Part shown: positions 9,546-18,618 of the stretch, one piece after another
How the letters are laid out: each line of letters starts with the position of its first letter
Position numbering within the stretch: the stretch's first letter is position 1
Translations under genes and position numbers: made by a program
Notes under the pieces: model-generated
The model's input: only the letters and a program-made list of their open reading frames with translations
Databases searched by the model: none
What the model was told of the DNA's origin: nothing
Source of the DNA: Bacteroidota bacterium
Lineage (GTDB): Bacteria; Bacteroidota; Bacteroidia; Flavobacteriales_D; Crocinitomicaceae
Reading direction: 5' to 3'
Length of the DNA stretch: 64,000 bases
NCBI GenBank assembly: GCA_016192075.1
Contig: JACPUU010000016.1
Location: 62,001 to 126,000, forward strand

Positions 9546-9812
9546 TTAGATAATTCCGTAAATGTCTGATTCACGCATGATGAGGTATGTTTTACCATCC
9601 ATCTTAATTTCTGTGCCGGAGTATTGCCCGTAGAGTACAGTATCACCTGTTTTTACGGTCATCTTTTCGTCCGGTTTACCCGGGCCGGCGGCAATAACTT
9701 TTCCTTTTAGTGGTTTCTCTTTAGCGGTATCAGGAATGATGATTCCGCTTGCGGTTTTTTCTTCAGCGGGTGCTGGTTCAATCAGAACCCGGTCAGCTAA
9801 TGGTTTTAACAT
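9546..9812 (-). CDS. groES: Co-chaperonin GroES (Cpn10)
   Basis: 88 residues beginning [20 protein letters not shown]. The mobile loop ([18 protein letters not shown], about residues 17-34) binds GroEL, and the beta-barrel segments [10 protein letters not shown] and [32 protein letters not shown] follow. It acts as the heptameric lid of GroEL. It is the first gene of the groES-groEL pair; the 164-base gap upstream must hold the promoter. I looked there for the HrcA operator (CIRCE, TTAGCACTC-N9-GAGTGCTAA) and did not find it, so heat-shock control must work otherwise. Confidence 0.98.
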   Translation of the reverse strand: MLKPLADRVLIEPAPAEEKTASGIIIPDTAKEKPLKGKVIAAGPGKPDEKMTVKTGDTVLYGQYSGTEIKMDGKTYLIMRESDIYGII

Positions 9813-9918
9813 AATTCGGTCGTTTTATTTTTACTTGTTTCGTGCTCTCCTCATTTTGTGTGCCAGAGGAATTTCTTGGTTAATTCAATGTCATTTTTTC
9901 CACTTTTGAAATTGGATC

Positions 9919-9956
9919 AAAAAAAAATGTCAGCATGAGTGACACACTGACATTTT
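9919..9956 (-). terminator. Terminator after secG
   Basis: AAAATGTCAG (9924-9933) pairs with CTGACATTTT (9947-9956) around a 13-base loop. On the minus strand it is followed by a T run (A run 9919-9927 on the plus strand). It closes the miaB-secG transcription unit before groES. Confidence 0.8.
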
Positions 9957-9976
9957 AGTACTTATGTCTTCAATGA

Positions 9977-10327
9977 CTATAATCCGTTACCACCTGCGGG
10001 GAATGTTGTTGGTGGCGTTTGTGTTCCGCCGTTTTCATTGTTTTCCTGAACTTCATCAGCCCCGGCTTCAATGTCAGCTGGTGTACCTTCTTCATTGCCG
10101 GTAGATTGTTTTGCGTCTTTGGCAAGAATGAGGCAGATTAATGCAACACCGGCAGCTAATCCCCAGGTTCCTTTTTCGAGAATATCAGTTGCTCTTTTAG
10201 CTCCGCCCAACTGAACAGCTGAACCAAATTCAGAATTCAATCCTCCTCCTTTCGGATTTTGAACCAATACAAAAAGTACCAGTCCCAGGCATCCGATGAT
10301 AATCAATACGGTAAATAATGTTCCCAT
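9977..10327 (-). CDS. secG: Protein translocase subunit SecG
   Basis: 116 residues. The first transmembrane helix covers residues 2-22 (LFTVLIIIGCLGLVLFVLVQ). The SecG hallmark QNPKGGGLNSEFG follows, then the second helix about 54-68 (WGLAAGVALICLILA). SecG associates with SecY and SecE in the inner membrane and assists SecA-driven export. The C-terminal 40 residues are acidic and Asn/Pro/Gly-rich and look disordered; such tails are common in this phylum. It lies five bases after the TPR-like gene and is the last gene of a conserved Bacteroidota cluster (miaB, sigma-54 activator, lptE, TPR protein, secG). Confidence 0.93.
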   Translation of the reverse strand: MGTLFTVLIIIGCLGLVLFVLVQNPKGGGLNSEFGSAVQLGGAKRATDILEKGTWGLAAGVALICLILAKDAKQSTGNEEGTPADIEAGADEVQENNENGGTQTPPTTFPAGGNGL

Positions 10328-10332
10328 TGTCT

Positions 10333-11388
10333 TTATTGTTTTTGTTGATCTTCCTTAATTTTTTGAATACGGGTTGCAAAGAAAGTCTTTTTTTCCGGAT
10401 AAACCAAACTTAACTGCTCATAAGCTTGAATTGCTTTGGCATAATTTTTTTGAAGCACGTAAATTTTTGCCAGGGTTTCAGTCACTAAATCAGGGGCTTC
10501 TTCAAGGCTCTGTTTGGCCGTTTTGGTTGGACTGAAAAAGTTTGCCGTAGGGCGTGAAATGCTTGGTTCTTCTGTAATAAACTTGTTCAGCAGGGCGTCC
10601 ACGTCTAACCGTGAAAGACCGGTTTTTTTAGTTTTTTCTGGTTTTTCAGCCGCCTGATCTTTTAGGTCATTGCTTAATTCAGCCGGCTTTTCAGTGTTTG
10701 TTTCGCTTTCTGCTTTTGTTGGCAGTACTTTTGTTTGTTTATAGTGCAGCCATTCAATAAAACTCAGCTTAGACAAATCTGGTGCTGTTTCGGGCTGTTT
10801 TTCCGGTGGTAATTTAGCCTCATCTGCGGCAGTGGTTTCGGGCTTTACCGCTTCACTCACGGTAGTTAAAGATTGACTAGCATGGGCCTTTTCCTCTGCA
10901 GCAAGGTCTTGTGTATAGGCTATTTCAATCAAATCAGGTGCGGCATCAAGCAAGTTGGGCCGGTTGTCAGCCAATGCTTCCTCTGCGGTTGTTTCCTGAT
11001 CTGTTGTTGTAAGTTCTTCTTTGGGGGTGATATCAGGTTCACTTATCACTGTTTCAGTCTCAGGTACCGGTTTGGTCAAATCAGCCGGTTCAAAAACAGG
11101 GGTAATTTCTGCCGGAATTTCAGTTGTTTCGGACTCCGTAACAGGCTCATTTTTTCCACTGTGAATGAGGTAGTACATCCGTTCACGGTCAGCCACATGA
11201 ATTGCAGCATACCTTAAATGTTCTTCAAACTGCAGGTCATTGCCCAGTGAAAGGGCTTTGAGATAAAGCAGGTGCAGGGTGCCGCAATAGGGGAATTTGT
11301 CCCGTATTTCTGCCAGTGCCGATGGGGGATATGTTCCGGCTGAATCCGGCTTACGGATTAGTTCTCCTATGTCTGAGGCGCTGATCAC
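10333..11388 (-). CDS. Hypothetical protein with disordered acidic middle and C-terminal TPR
   Basis: 351 residues without signal peptide. The N-terminal 75 residues form a helical domain (YPPSALAEIRDKFPYCGTLHLLYLKAL). Residues about 80-270 are Glu/Thr/Pro-rich and probably disordered. The C-terminus (about 300-345) has one TPR-like helical pair, ETLAKIYVLQKNYAKAIQAYEQLSLVYPEK. A protein of this type is regularly found between lptE and secG in Flavobacteriia, but its function is unknown to me. Its start codon overlaps the end of lptE and its stop is five bases before secG, so they are co-transcribed, suggesting a cytoplasmic or membrane-associated link to envelope biogenesis. Confidence 0.75.
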   Translation of the reverse strand: MISASDIGELIRKPDSAGTYPPSALAEIRDKFPYCGTLHLLYLKALSLGNDLQFEEHLRYAAIHVADRERMYYLIHSGKNEPVTESETTEIPAEITPVFEPADLTKPVPETETVISEPDITPKEELTTTDQETTAEEALADNRPNLLDAAPDLIEIAYTQDLAAEEKAHASQSLTTVSEAVKPETTAADEAKLPPEKQPETAPDLSKLSFIEWLHYKQTKVLPTKAESETNTEKPAELSNDLKDQAAEKPEKTKKTGLSRLDVDALLNKFITEEPSISRPTANFFSPTKTAKQSLEEAPDLVTETLAKIYVLQKNYAKAIQAYEQLSLVYPEKKTFFATRIQKIKEDQQKQ

Positions 11389-11879
11389 CAGTTGCTTGTG
11401 AGTTTGTTAATGATGTCCTGTGATAGTTTGGTATTGATGTCTTCCAGCAGCGCTGTTTCCACATTCGCCAGGTCGTTGCTGGCATCATAATCTGAAAACT
11501 GGGAAAAGTTGGTCTCAAAACTTTGTTTTTCGTCTTTGTTATTAATAACACTTACTGAAATAACCACGGTGAGGCGGTTTAATGCGGCTACTTCGTCTGA
11601 CTGAACTGAAACGGGGGTTGTGTTGTACTGAATTATTTTTCCGCTGATTTCTATATCCGGCTCATTGGCTTTCAGATTCAGTTTGGTGCGCGACAATACA
11701 AAGTCTTTCAAAAAATTAGAAAAGCTGGCACCATACCCGGCCGGGGCGTTGGATGCCTGTTCTTCAAAAATTGCCACCGAAAATGTAGACGCATCAATGC
11801 TGCCATCTACCATGGAATATTCAATTTTACAAGCGGTCAGGCCTGCAAAAAGTAATAGTATGAAGAATGTTTTTTTCAT
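11385..11879 (-). CDS. lptE: LPS-assembly lipoprotein LptE-like
   Basis: 164 residues with a lipoprotein signal peptide: KKTFFILLLFAGLTAC, lipid-modified Cys17. The mature part begins KIEYSMVDGSIDASTFSVAIFEE and contains NFLKDFVLSRTKLNL, matching the LptE family of Bacteroidota. In the Lpt pathway LptE plugs the LptD beta-barrel and helps place LPS in the outer leaflet of the outer membrane. It overlaps the downstream TPR-like gene by four bases and follows the sigma-54 activator by 36 bases. LptE is poorly conserved in sequence, so the name rests on size, lipobox, N-terminal motif and the conserved gene order. Confidence 0.82.
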   Translation of the reverse strand: MKKTFFILLLFAGLTACKIEYSMVDGSIDASTFSVAIFEEQASNAPAGYGASFSNFLKDFVLSRTKLNLKANEPDIEISGKIIQYNTTPVSVQSDEVAALNRLTVVISVSVINNKDEKQSFETNFSQFSDYDASNDLANVETALLEDINTKLSQDIINKLTSNW

Positions 11880-11915
11880 CTGATGGTCAACGATCCGGTA
11901 AACAATCTATTGTAA

Positions 11916-13169
11916 TTAAAGTTCAAATTCTTTAATCTTTCGGTACAGGGTTCGTTCTGAAATTCCCAGGTCCTGCGCGGCATATTTACGTTTTCCACGG
12001 TGTTTTTCAAGTGCTTTTTTGATGAGTTCTTTTTCACGGTCTTCAAGTGACAATGATTCTTCAACCTCTGTGTGCACCTCGTAGTTGCTTCCAAAGTTAT
12101 CGCGTGTAAAACCACCGGCTCCCTGTTTCTCTACATGAATTGGCTCGGTAACAATACTTTCAACCTGCGGGGTAATTTCACGGTACAGGCGATCAATAAT
12201 TTTGCGGCGGTCATCTGAATTAATGGCATCTCCATTGCCCTGCAGCAATTCAATAACCAGTTTTTTCAAATCAGTGAGATCTTTGCGCATGTCAAACAAA
12301 ACCTTATAAAGCAGGTCACGTTCGTTAAAATCACCTGAACCTTCATTGCCTTTGGCAGCAACCATGGGTAAGGTGTTTGTGGTGTAATCAGGAAGATAAT
12401 TTCGCAAAATCTCAGCAGTAATGTCCCGTTCACTTTCAATGACTGAAATTTGTTCGGTAAGATTTTTTAATTGCCGGATATTCCCGGGCCAGCTATAGTT
12501 TACCAGCATTTCAACCGCATCATCTGTCAGCCGGATAGGAGGCATGCGATATTTTTCAGAAAAATCCACCACAAATTTCCTGAAAATCAAGTGAATATCT
12601 TCACGCCTGTTGCGCAGCGGCGGCAATTGAATTGGAACCGTACTTAGCCGGTAATACAAATCTTCCCTGAATTTTCCGCTTTGAATTGCCTGCAGCATAT
12701 TTTCATTGGTAGCAGCAACAACACGTACATTGGTTTTGATAATTTTTGAAGAACCCACGCGGATAAACTCACCTGTCTCCAACACCCGCAGCAGCCTGAC
12801 CTGGGTAGGGTGGGGCAGTTCAGCCACCTCATCCAGAAAAATAGTTCCCTGGTCAGCCACTTCAAAATAACCTTTGCGCTGATCATGTGCACCGGTGAAT
12901 GAACCTTTCTCATGTCCAAAAAGCTCACTGTCAATCGTACCTTCAGGAATGGCACCGCAGTTAACAGCAATGTAAGGTCCGTGTTTACGGGAGCTCAATT
13001 GATGAATGACTTTTGGTATGGCTTCTTTACCGGTTCCGCTTTCCCCGGTAATCAATACGCTGATATCAGTTGGAGCAACCTGAATCGCTACGCTCAGTGC
13101 ACGGTTTAATGCAGCGGAATTTCCAAGAATTCCGAAACGCTGTTTTACTTGTTGTACATCCATCTCCAT
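11916..13169 (-). CDS. Sigma-54-dependent transcriptional activator (AAA+ / Fis HTH), no receiver domain
   Basis: 417 residues. The AAA+ domain begins almost at the N-terminus: Walker A GESGTGKE (42-49), the sigma-54 contact loop GSFTGA (89-94, the common variant of GAFTGA), Walker [12 protein letters not shown] (about 110-120) and the arginine-finger region [22 protein letters not shown]. The C-terminus (about 375-417) is a Fis-type helix-turn-helix ([21 protein letters not shown]). There is no N-terminal receiver, PAS or GAF domain, so control must come from another protein, from expression level, or from the 90-residue linker (about 265-370). Its ATG overlaps the miaB stop by one base (TAATG), implying translational coupling. 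The target genes are not evident; no -24/-12 promoter was identified in the window. Confidence 0.93.
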   Translation of the reverse strand: MEMDVQQVKQRFGILGNSAALNRALSVAIQVAPTDISVLITGESGTGKEAIPKVIHQLSSRKHGPYIAVNCGAIPEGTIDSELFGHEKGSFTGAHDQRKGYFEVADQGTIFLDEVAELPHPTQVRLLRVLETGEFIRVGSSKIIKTNVRVVAATNENMLQAIQSGKFREDLYYRLSTVPIQLPPLRNRREDIHLIFRKFVVDFSEKYRMPPIRLTDDAVEMLVNYSWPGNIRQLKNLTEQISVIESERDITAEILRNYLPDYTTNTLPMVAAKGNEGSGDFNERDLLYKVLFDMRKDLTDLKKLVIELLQGNGDAINSDDRRKIIDRLYREITPQVESIVTEPIHVEKQGAGGFTRDNFGSNYEVHTEVEESLSLEDREKELIKKALEKHRGKRKYAAQDLGISERTLYRKIKEFEL

Positions 13170-14602
13170 TAATTTTCTACAACTCCTTTTACGGTTGCAC
13201 TGGTATATTCGGTGATTCGCACCATGGCATAATCGCCTGGCTTAAAATTATTTTTTGGAAAAATGACCGTCAGATTCTGGGAATTGCGCCCGTAAACTTC
13301 GTCGTCTGAGCGTTTAGAAATTCCTTCTACCAGAACTTCGTATAAATTACCCAACGTTTTTGCGTTGTTTCTGAAAGCCATTTCGTGTTGCAGCGCCTGC
13401 ACTTCATTTAATCTTCGCTGCTTCACTTCTGCGGGCACATTGTCTTCAAATTTGCGTTCAGCCAATGTTTTTTCACGTTCAGAATAAGAGAACATGTAGG
13501 CATAATCAAAATTGCAGGCTTCCATGAGCGAAACGGTATCCTGGTGCTCATCTTCGGTTTCATCGCAAAACCCGGTAATAATGTCGGTTGAAATAGATGC
13601 TTCAGGCATAATGCGGCGAATAGCGGCAATGCGCTCCAGGTACCATTCACGGGTATATCCTCGGTTCATGCGCGCCAGAACATTGGAGTTGCCTGATTGT
13701 ACCGGCAGGTGAACGTATTTGCAGATATTGGGGTATTCAGCCATGGTGTGCAGTACATCATCCGTCATGTCTTTGGGATGCGAGGTTGAATAGCGTACAC
13801 GCAGCAGTGGGCTTACCAATGCAACTTTTTCCAGCAATTGGGCAAAACTCACCGTGGGTTTTGAAGGGTCAATCAGTTCATTTTTTTTGGTAATGTTCCA
13901 GCGGTAACTGTTTACGTTTTGTCCAAGTAGGGTCACTTCACGGTAACCCTGGTCAAACAGTTCCTGTGCTTCCTGTACAATTGATTCCGGATCACGGCTG
14001 CGTTCACGGCCGCGGGTAAAGGGTACCACGCAAAAAGAGCACATGTTGTCACAGCCGCGCATAATGGAAATAAATGCTGTTACCCCGTTTTTTCCAAGGC
14101 GCACGGGTGCAATATCAGCATACGTTTCTTCACGTGACAACAGCACGTTGACAGCCTTTTGACCACCTTCTACTTCATCAATTAAATTTGGCAGATCACG
14201 GTATGAGTCAGGGCCGGCAACCAGGTCTACCAGTTTTTCCTCTTCCAGCAGCTGTTTCTTTAAACGTTCAGCCATGCAGCCCAGAATGCCAATAACCAGT
14301 GATGGGTTTTGTTTTTTCTGCTTCTGATACTGTCTCAGTTTATTGCGCACCCGCTGCTCCGCATTCTCACGGATAGAGCAGGTATTCATTAATATGACAT
14401 CTGCATCAAGCGCATTGCGCGTAGTGGAATAGCCACTTTTGCAAAGGATAGAGGCAACAATCTCACTGTCTGAAAAATTCATCTGGCATCCGTAACTCTC
14501 CAGGTAAAGCTTTTTGGAGCCATCCTGAATTGATTCAACCATTGTTGCGGTTCCCTGAACAGACTCATCCAACTCCTTATTCAACAAATTCGTTTCCTCC
14601 AT
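13169..14602 (-). CDS. miaB: tRNA-2-methylthio-N6-dimethylallyladenosine synthase MiaB
   Basis: 477 residues with the three-domain MiaB layout. The N-terminal UPF0004 domain carries the cluster cysteines Cys39 (YGCQMN), Cys75 (MNTCSIREN) and Cys109 (GCMAE). The radical-SAM domain has the CxxxCxxC at Cys184, 188 and 191 ([13 protein letters not shown], then FTRGRERSR). A C-terminal TRAM domain covers about 405-475. The enzyme adds the 2-methylthio group to i6A37 of tRNAs that read UNN codons, in the cytoplasm. It is the first gene of the cluster ending at secG. Upstream lies a 263-base divergent region shared with topA. Confidence 0.97.
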   Translation of the reverse strand: MEETNLLNKELDESVQGTATMVESIQDGSKKLYLESYGCQMNFSDSEIVASILCKSGYSTTRNALDADVILMNTCSIRENAEQRVRNKLRQYQKQKKQNPSLVIGILGCMAERLKKQLLEEEKLVDLVAGPDSYRDLPNLIDEVEGGQKAVNVLLSREETYADIAPVRLGKNGVTAFISIMRGCDNMCSFCVVPFTRGRERSRDPESIVQEAQELFDQGYREVTLLGQNVNSYRWNITKKNELIDPSKPTVSFAQLLEKVALVSPLLRVRYSTSHPKDMTDDVLHTMAEYPNICKYVHLPVQSGNSNVLARMNRGYTREWYLERIAAIRRIMPEASISTDIITGFCDETEDEHQDTVSLMEACNFDYAYMFSYSEREKTLAERKFEDNVPAEVKQRRLNEVQALQHEMAFRNNAKTLGNLYEVLVEGISKRSDDEVYGRNSQNLTVIFPKNNFKPGDYAMVRITEYTSATVKGVVEN

Positions 14603-14865
14603 TGCGTTACGTCCTTTGGCGCAAATTTAGTGATTCTTCAAAAAACTGTCATTCTGTCAGCGAAATAATATTTTTTTCCGGTTTGTTAAAGAACCGGCAT
14701 ATAAAAAATGAATCGGGTAAAAAAAATCAATTTTCTTTATTATTATAAATAATAAGGGGTTGAAAATGGGTACAGATATTAAAGCGGATGTCCCAACATA
14801 CAATTTGATTTATACTTTTGTCAATTTTTAATTTATCGCACCAATTCATTCTTGACGCGTAAGCT

Positions 14866-17319
14866 ATGGCAAAAAATCTAGTTATTGTAGAGTCACCGGC
14901 AAAAGCTGCCACCATTGAGAAATATTTAGGAAAAGATTATATCGTTAAGTCAAGTTTTGGTCACGTGCGTGACCTGGCTAAAGGAGACGGATCTATTGAT
15001 ATCAAAAACAATTTCGAACCTACCTATATTGTTTCTCCGGACAAGACCAAGGTTATCGCCGAGCTGAAAAAACTGGCAAAAGAATGTGATACTGTCTGGC
15101 TGGCGTCCGATGAGGACCGTGAGGGAGAAGCTATTTCATGGCACCTGCGTGAAGCGCTTGGGCTTAAGACAAATCAGTATAAGCGCATCACCTTTAATGA
15201 GATTACAAAAACGGCGGTGCTAAATGCTATTGAAAATCCAAGAGACATTGATGTTGACCTGGTGAATGCTCAGCAGGCACGGCGTATTCTTGACCGGTTG
15301 GTAGGTTTTGAATTGTCTCCCGTGTTGTGGAAAAAAGTGAAGCCATCTCTTTCTGCCGGACGCGTTCAGTCTGTTGCTGTACGCCTTATTGTAGAGCGAG
15401 AACTGGAAATAGAAAAATTTAATTCGTCGGTTTTTTTCAGAACAGATGCAGTTTTTCAAAGCCCTTCCAATGCTTCGTTTAAAGCAAAAGTGAATTCAAA
15501 TTTTGATTCAAAAGCACAGGCTGTGAGTTTTGTTCAGGCCTGTAAAGATTTTAATTTTAAGGTAAGTGACATTGCAACCAAACCTGCAACCAAAACACCT
15601 TCAGCACCTTTTACAACTTCCACGTTGCAGCAGGAAGCAAGTTTGAAACTTGGATTTTCAGTTTCAAGAACAATGACCGTTGCACAAAAACTATACGAAG
15701 CCGGGTTGATCAGTTACATGAGAACTGATTCCGTGAATCTCTCTGAAACGGCCTTGAATGCAGCTAAAGCTGAAATTGAAGAAGCTTACGGAAAAGAGTT
15801 TCACACACTGCGTAAATTCAAAACCAAATCAGCAAACGCCCAGGAGGCGCACGAGGCAATTCGCCCCACCAATTTTGCCTTGCACAGCATTGAAGGCGAA
15901 AGAGATGAAGAGAAATTATACCAGTTGATCTGGAAACGGTCTATTGCATCCCAAATGTCAGATGCCAAACTGGAACGTACCACCGTGCGCATTGCAGCAC
16001 CTTTGGACAATGAGTTTGTTGCCAATGGTGAAGTAATCAAATTTGAAGGATTTTTGAAAGTTTACCTGGAGGCAAGGCTTGAAGATGAGGAAGAGGAAAT
16101 GGAGGGAATGCTGCCGGCGCTGAATGTAAATGACGCGCTTAAAACCAAAGAAATTGTTTCCTCTGAGCGTTTTACCCGCCCGCCTGCGCGTTACGTAGAG
16201 GCAAGCCTGGTTAAAAAACTGGAAGAACTTGGTATCGGGCGTCCTTCAACCTATGCACCTACTATTTCGACCATTCAGAAAAGAGGCTATGTTGAAAAAG
16301 GTGAAAAAGAAGGTACAGAAAGGGTTTACGCCCAAATTATACTGAAAGACAGCAAGGTTGTTGAGGTACAAAATAAAGAACGTACCGGAAGTGATAAGGG
16401 AAAAATGATTCCTACAGATATCGGCCGTATTGTAACTGAATTTTTGATTCACAATTTTGGCGATATTCTGGATTATAACTTCACCGCATCGGTAGAAAAA
16501 GAATTTGATGACATTGCGCAAGGGTTGATGAAATGGACCAAAATGATCGGCGATTTTTACAAACCATTTCATAAATCTGTTGAAAATACACTTGAACATT
16601 CTGAACGTGCAACCGGCGAAAGATTGCTGGGGGTTGATGCCGCATCCGGTAAAAATGTTTATGCGCGTATTGGTCGTTTTGGCCCAATGATCCAGATTGG
16701 AGAGCAGGACGATGAAGAAAAACCAAAATTTGCATCCGTCAAAAAAGATCAGAGCATTCAAACCATTTCACTGGCAGATGCGCTTGAATTATTCAAATAT
16801 CCAAAAACAATCGGCGGGTTTGAAGGCAGTGAAGTAAAGGTTAATGTCGGGCGCTTTGGTCCCTACATTCAGCACGACAAAAAATTTGTTTCAATAAGCG
16901 CCAAGGCGGGTGATACCCTTGAGGCAATGACGCTTGAAAGAGCCATTGAACTCATTCAGCAGAAACGTGAAGATGACAAAAACAAAACCATTCGTATTTT
17001 TGATGAAGATCAGAATGTACAGTTGTTAAACGGGCGTTACGGAGCTTATCTGAAAATAGGAAAAGACAACTTTAAACTGCCTAAAAATTCAGATCCGGCT
17101 AAATTAACGTACACACAATGTTTGGAAATTGCCGCCAGTCAGGCTAAACCATCAAAAGCCAAGGCCGCTGCAAATAAAAAGACAAAGGCAGCTGAGCCGG
17201 CAAAGAAGAAAGCCGCAGCGCCGAAAGCAAAGACCGGTGCAGCAAAGCCAGCCCTGAAGAAGGACGGAAAAAAAACTACCCCAAAAGCAAAGGCAGCATC
17301 CAAATCAAAAAAGAAATAA
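14866..17319 (+). CDS. topA: DNA topoisomerase I
   Basis: 817 residues, type IA topoisomerase. The N-terminal Toprim domain (residues 3-140) has NLVIVESPAKA, SFGHVRDL and the acidic DEDREGEAISWHL. The catalytic tyrosine is in LISYMRTDSVNLS (about residue 286). The RPSTYAPTISTIQKRGY and EFDDIAQGLMKW regions follow, and then C-terminal DNA-binding repeats (KIGRFGPMIQIG, NVGRFGPYIQH, NGRYGAYLKIG) instead of four-Cys zinc fingers. The final 60 residues are a Lys/Ala-rich tail, typical of Bacteroidota TopA. It relaxes negative supercoils. The next gene starts 12 bases downstream. The upstream 263 bases shared divergently with miaB are AT-rich; TACTTTTG at 14813-14820 may be its -7 box, but no matching -33 box was found. 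Confidence 0.98.
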   Translation: MAKNLVIVESPAKAATIEKYLGKDYIVKSSFGHVRDLAKGDGSIDIKNNFEPTYIVSPDKTKVIAELKKLAKECDTVWLASDEDREGEAISWHLREALGLKTNQYKRITFNEITKTAVLNAIENPRDIDVDLVNAQQARRILDRLVGFELSPVLWKKVKPSLSAGRVQSVAVRLIVERELEIEKFNSSVFFRTDAVFQSPSNASFKAKVNSNFDSKAQAVSFVQACKDFNFKVSDIATKPATKTPSAPFTTSTLQQEASLKLGFSVSRTMTVAQKLYEAGLISYMRTDSVNLSETALNAAKAEIEEAYGKEFHTLRKFKTKSANAQEAHEAIRPTNFALHSIEGERDEEKLYQLIWKRSIASQMSDAKLERTTVRIAAPLDNEFVANGEVIKFEGFLKVYLEARLEDEEEEMEGMLPALNVNDALKTKEIVSSERFTRPPARYVEASLVKKLEELGIGRPSTYAPTISTIQKRGYVEKGEKEGTERVYAQIILKDSKVVEVQNKERTGSDKGKMIPTDIGRIVTEFLIHNFGDILDYNFTASVEKEFDDIAQGLMKWTKMIGDFYKPFHKSVENTLEHSERATGERLLGVDAASGKNVYARIGRFGPMIQIGEQDDEEKPKFASVKKDQSIQTISLADALELFKYPKTIGGFEGSEVKVNVGRFGPYIQHDKKFVSISAKAGDTLEAMTLERAIELIQQKREDDKNKTIRIFDEDQNVQLLNGRYGAYLKIGKDNFKLPKNSDPAKLTYTQCLEIAASQAKPSKAKAAANKKTKAAEPAKKKAAAPKAKTGAAKPALKKDGKKTTPKAKAASKSKKK

Positions 17320-17330
17320 CCGTCTGAAAC

Positions 17331-18488
17331 ATGAAAGATATCGGAATCTACTTCAGTGATTTTGCCTCTCCGGATACTTTTAAAAACGGGCAAATTGGCA
17401 ATTCGGTGATTTTAAATTCAGAATCCGGATTTGAGTTGCCCGTAAAAGGGTCTGTCGCTGTTTTTTATGTTCCCGAATTCCGCAATGCGGGCAGAAAAGC
17501 CAGTACCGATTACATTGATGCATTCCGGAAAAATTTCTTTACCCTGTATGCCGGAGAATGGAAAACCAAAATCTATGATTTGGGCGTTGTAAAACCGGGA
17601 AAAAAAGTAGAAGATACCTTTTCTGCAGTGACAGAAATTGTGCATGAACTGATCAAAGGCAAGGTGACTCCAGTTATCATTGGCGGCAGTCAGGATCTGA
17701 CGTATGCGCTTTATAAAGGATATCAGAAACTGGAACAAACCGTAAATATTCTGGACGTAGACGCGTCGCTGGATATGGGAAATCCTGAAAATAACATTGC
17801 TCCCGATAACTGGCTCAGTAAAATAATTGTACATAAACCGGGTTTTCTTTTTAACTATTCAATTCTGGGTTATCAGTCGTACCTGACTAACCGTGAAGAA
17901 ATTTCGCTGCTTGAAAAAATGTACTTTGATGCATTTCGCCTGGGAGAATTTTACTCCGATGAAAAAATGGTTGAGCCGTTGGTGCGGAATGCTGATTTGC
18001 TCACGTTTGATATGAATGCAATCCGCTCTTCAGACTATCGTGGAAATGAGCAATGCATGCCACATGGTTTTTACGGTGAAGATGCCTGCCGGATTATGCG
18101 TTATGCCGGCTGGAGTGACAAACTTACCAGTCTTGGAGTATTCAATTTTTCAGAGCAGACAGAGAGTCTTCAGCATGATACCAACCTGCTTGCACAAATG
18201 ATTTGGTATTTCATAGAGGGCGTTAATTTGCGCAAAAAAGATTACCCCATCGGGTCCAAAACCAACTACACAAAATACACCGTTTCGCTGGACGATTTTA
18301 AAGACGAAATTGTTTTCTATAAAAGTGATAAAAGTGGTCGTTGGTGGATGGAAGTACCCTATCCCAAAATCAAGGGTTTAAAATTTCAGAGACACCTCCT
18401 GGTTCCTTGTAATTACGAGGTTTACGCAAATGCGCTCAAAAATGAAATGCCCAATCTCTGGTGGAAAACTTTTCAGAAGTTATCCTGA
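17331..18488 (+). CDS. Arginase/agmatinase-fold protein with degenerate metal site
   Basis: 385 residues of the ureohydrolase (arginase) fold, usually annotated formimidoylglutamase or arginase-like in Bacteroidota. Fold landmarks are VTPVIIGGSQDLTYAL (112-127), TVNILDVDASLDMG and LLTFDMNAIRSSD. At the six usual Mn ligands three are changed: the His of GGDH is Gln121, the His of DAHxD is Ser146, and the second Asp of DxD is Asn229; Asp144, Asp148 and Asp227 remain. A two-metal arginase reaction is therefore unlikely, and it may be a structural or regulatory protein. It lies 12 bases after topA and 130 bases before porP, an order found repeatedly upstream of gldKLMN in Flavobacteriia, which hints at a link to secretion or gliding. 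Confidence 0.85.
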   Translation: MKDIGIYFSDFASPDTFKNGQIGNSVILNSESGFELPVKGSVAVFYVPEFRNAGRKASTDYIDAFRKNFFTLYAGEWKTKIYDLGVVKPGKKVEDTFSAVTEIVHELIKGKVTPVIIGGSQDLTYALYKGYQKLEQTVNILDVDASLDMGNPENNIAPDNWLSKIIVHKPGFLFNYSILGYQSYLTNREEISLLEKMYFDAFRLGEFYSDEKMVEPLVRNADLLTFDMNAIRSSDYRGNEQCMPHGFYGEDACRIMRYAGWSDKLTSLGVFNFSEQTESLQHDTNLLAQMIWYFIEGVNLRKKDYPIGSKTNYTKYTVSLDDFKDEIVFYKSDKSGRWWMEVPYPKIKGLKFQRHLLVPCNYEVYANALKNEMPNLWWKTFQKLS

Positions 18489-18618
18489 AAATCAATCCGG
18501 TCGGGTTTAAAATACAAAAATGTTTCAAAAAAAATAACACGTTCTAAAGTTTTTTTACTTATTTTAGCGCCTTGTTGGAGTATTCTGACCTCAAAAAAGT
18601 GTGAAAAAACGTCAAATT

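Noticed and set aside
9813-9976. CIRCE/HrcA operator upstream of groES
   Set aside because: The inverted repeat TTAGCACTC-N9-GAGTGCTAA is not present in the gap; only the secG terminator is.
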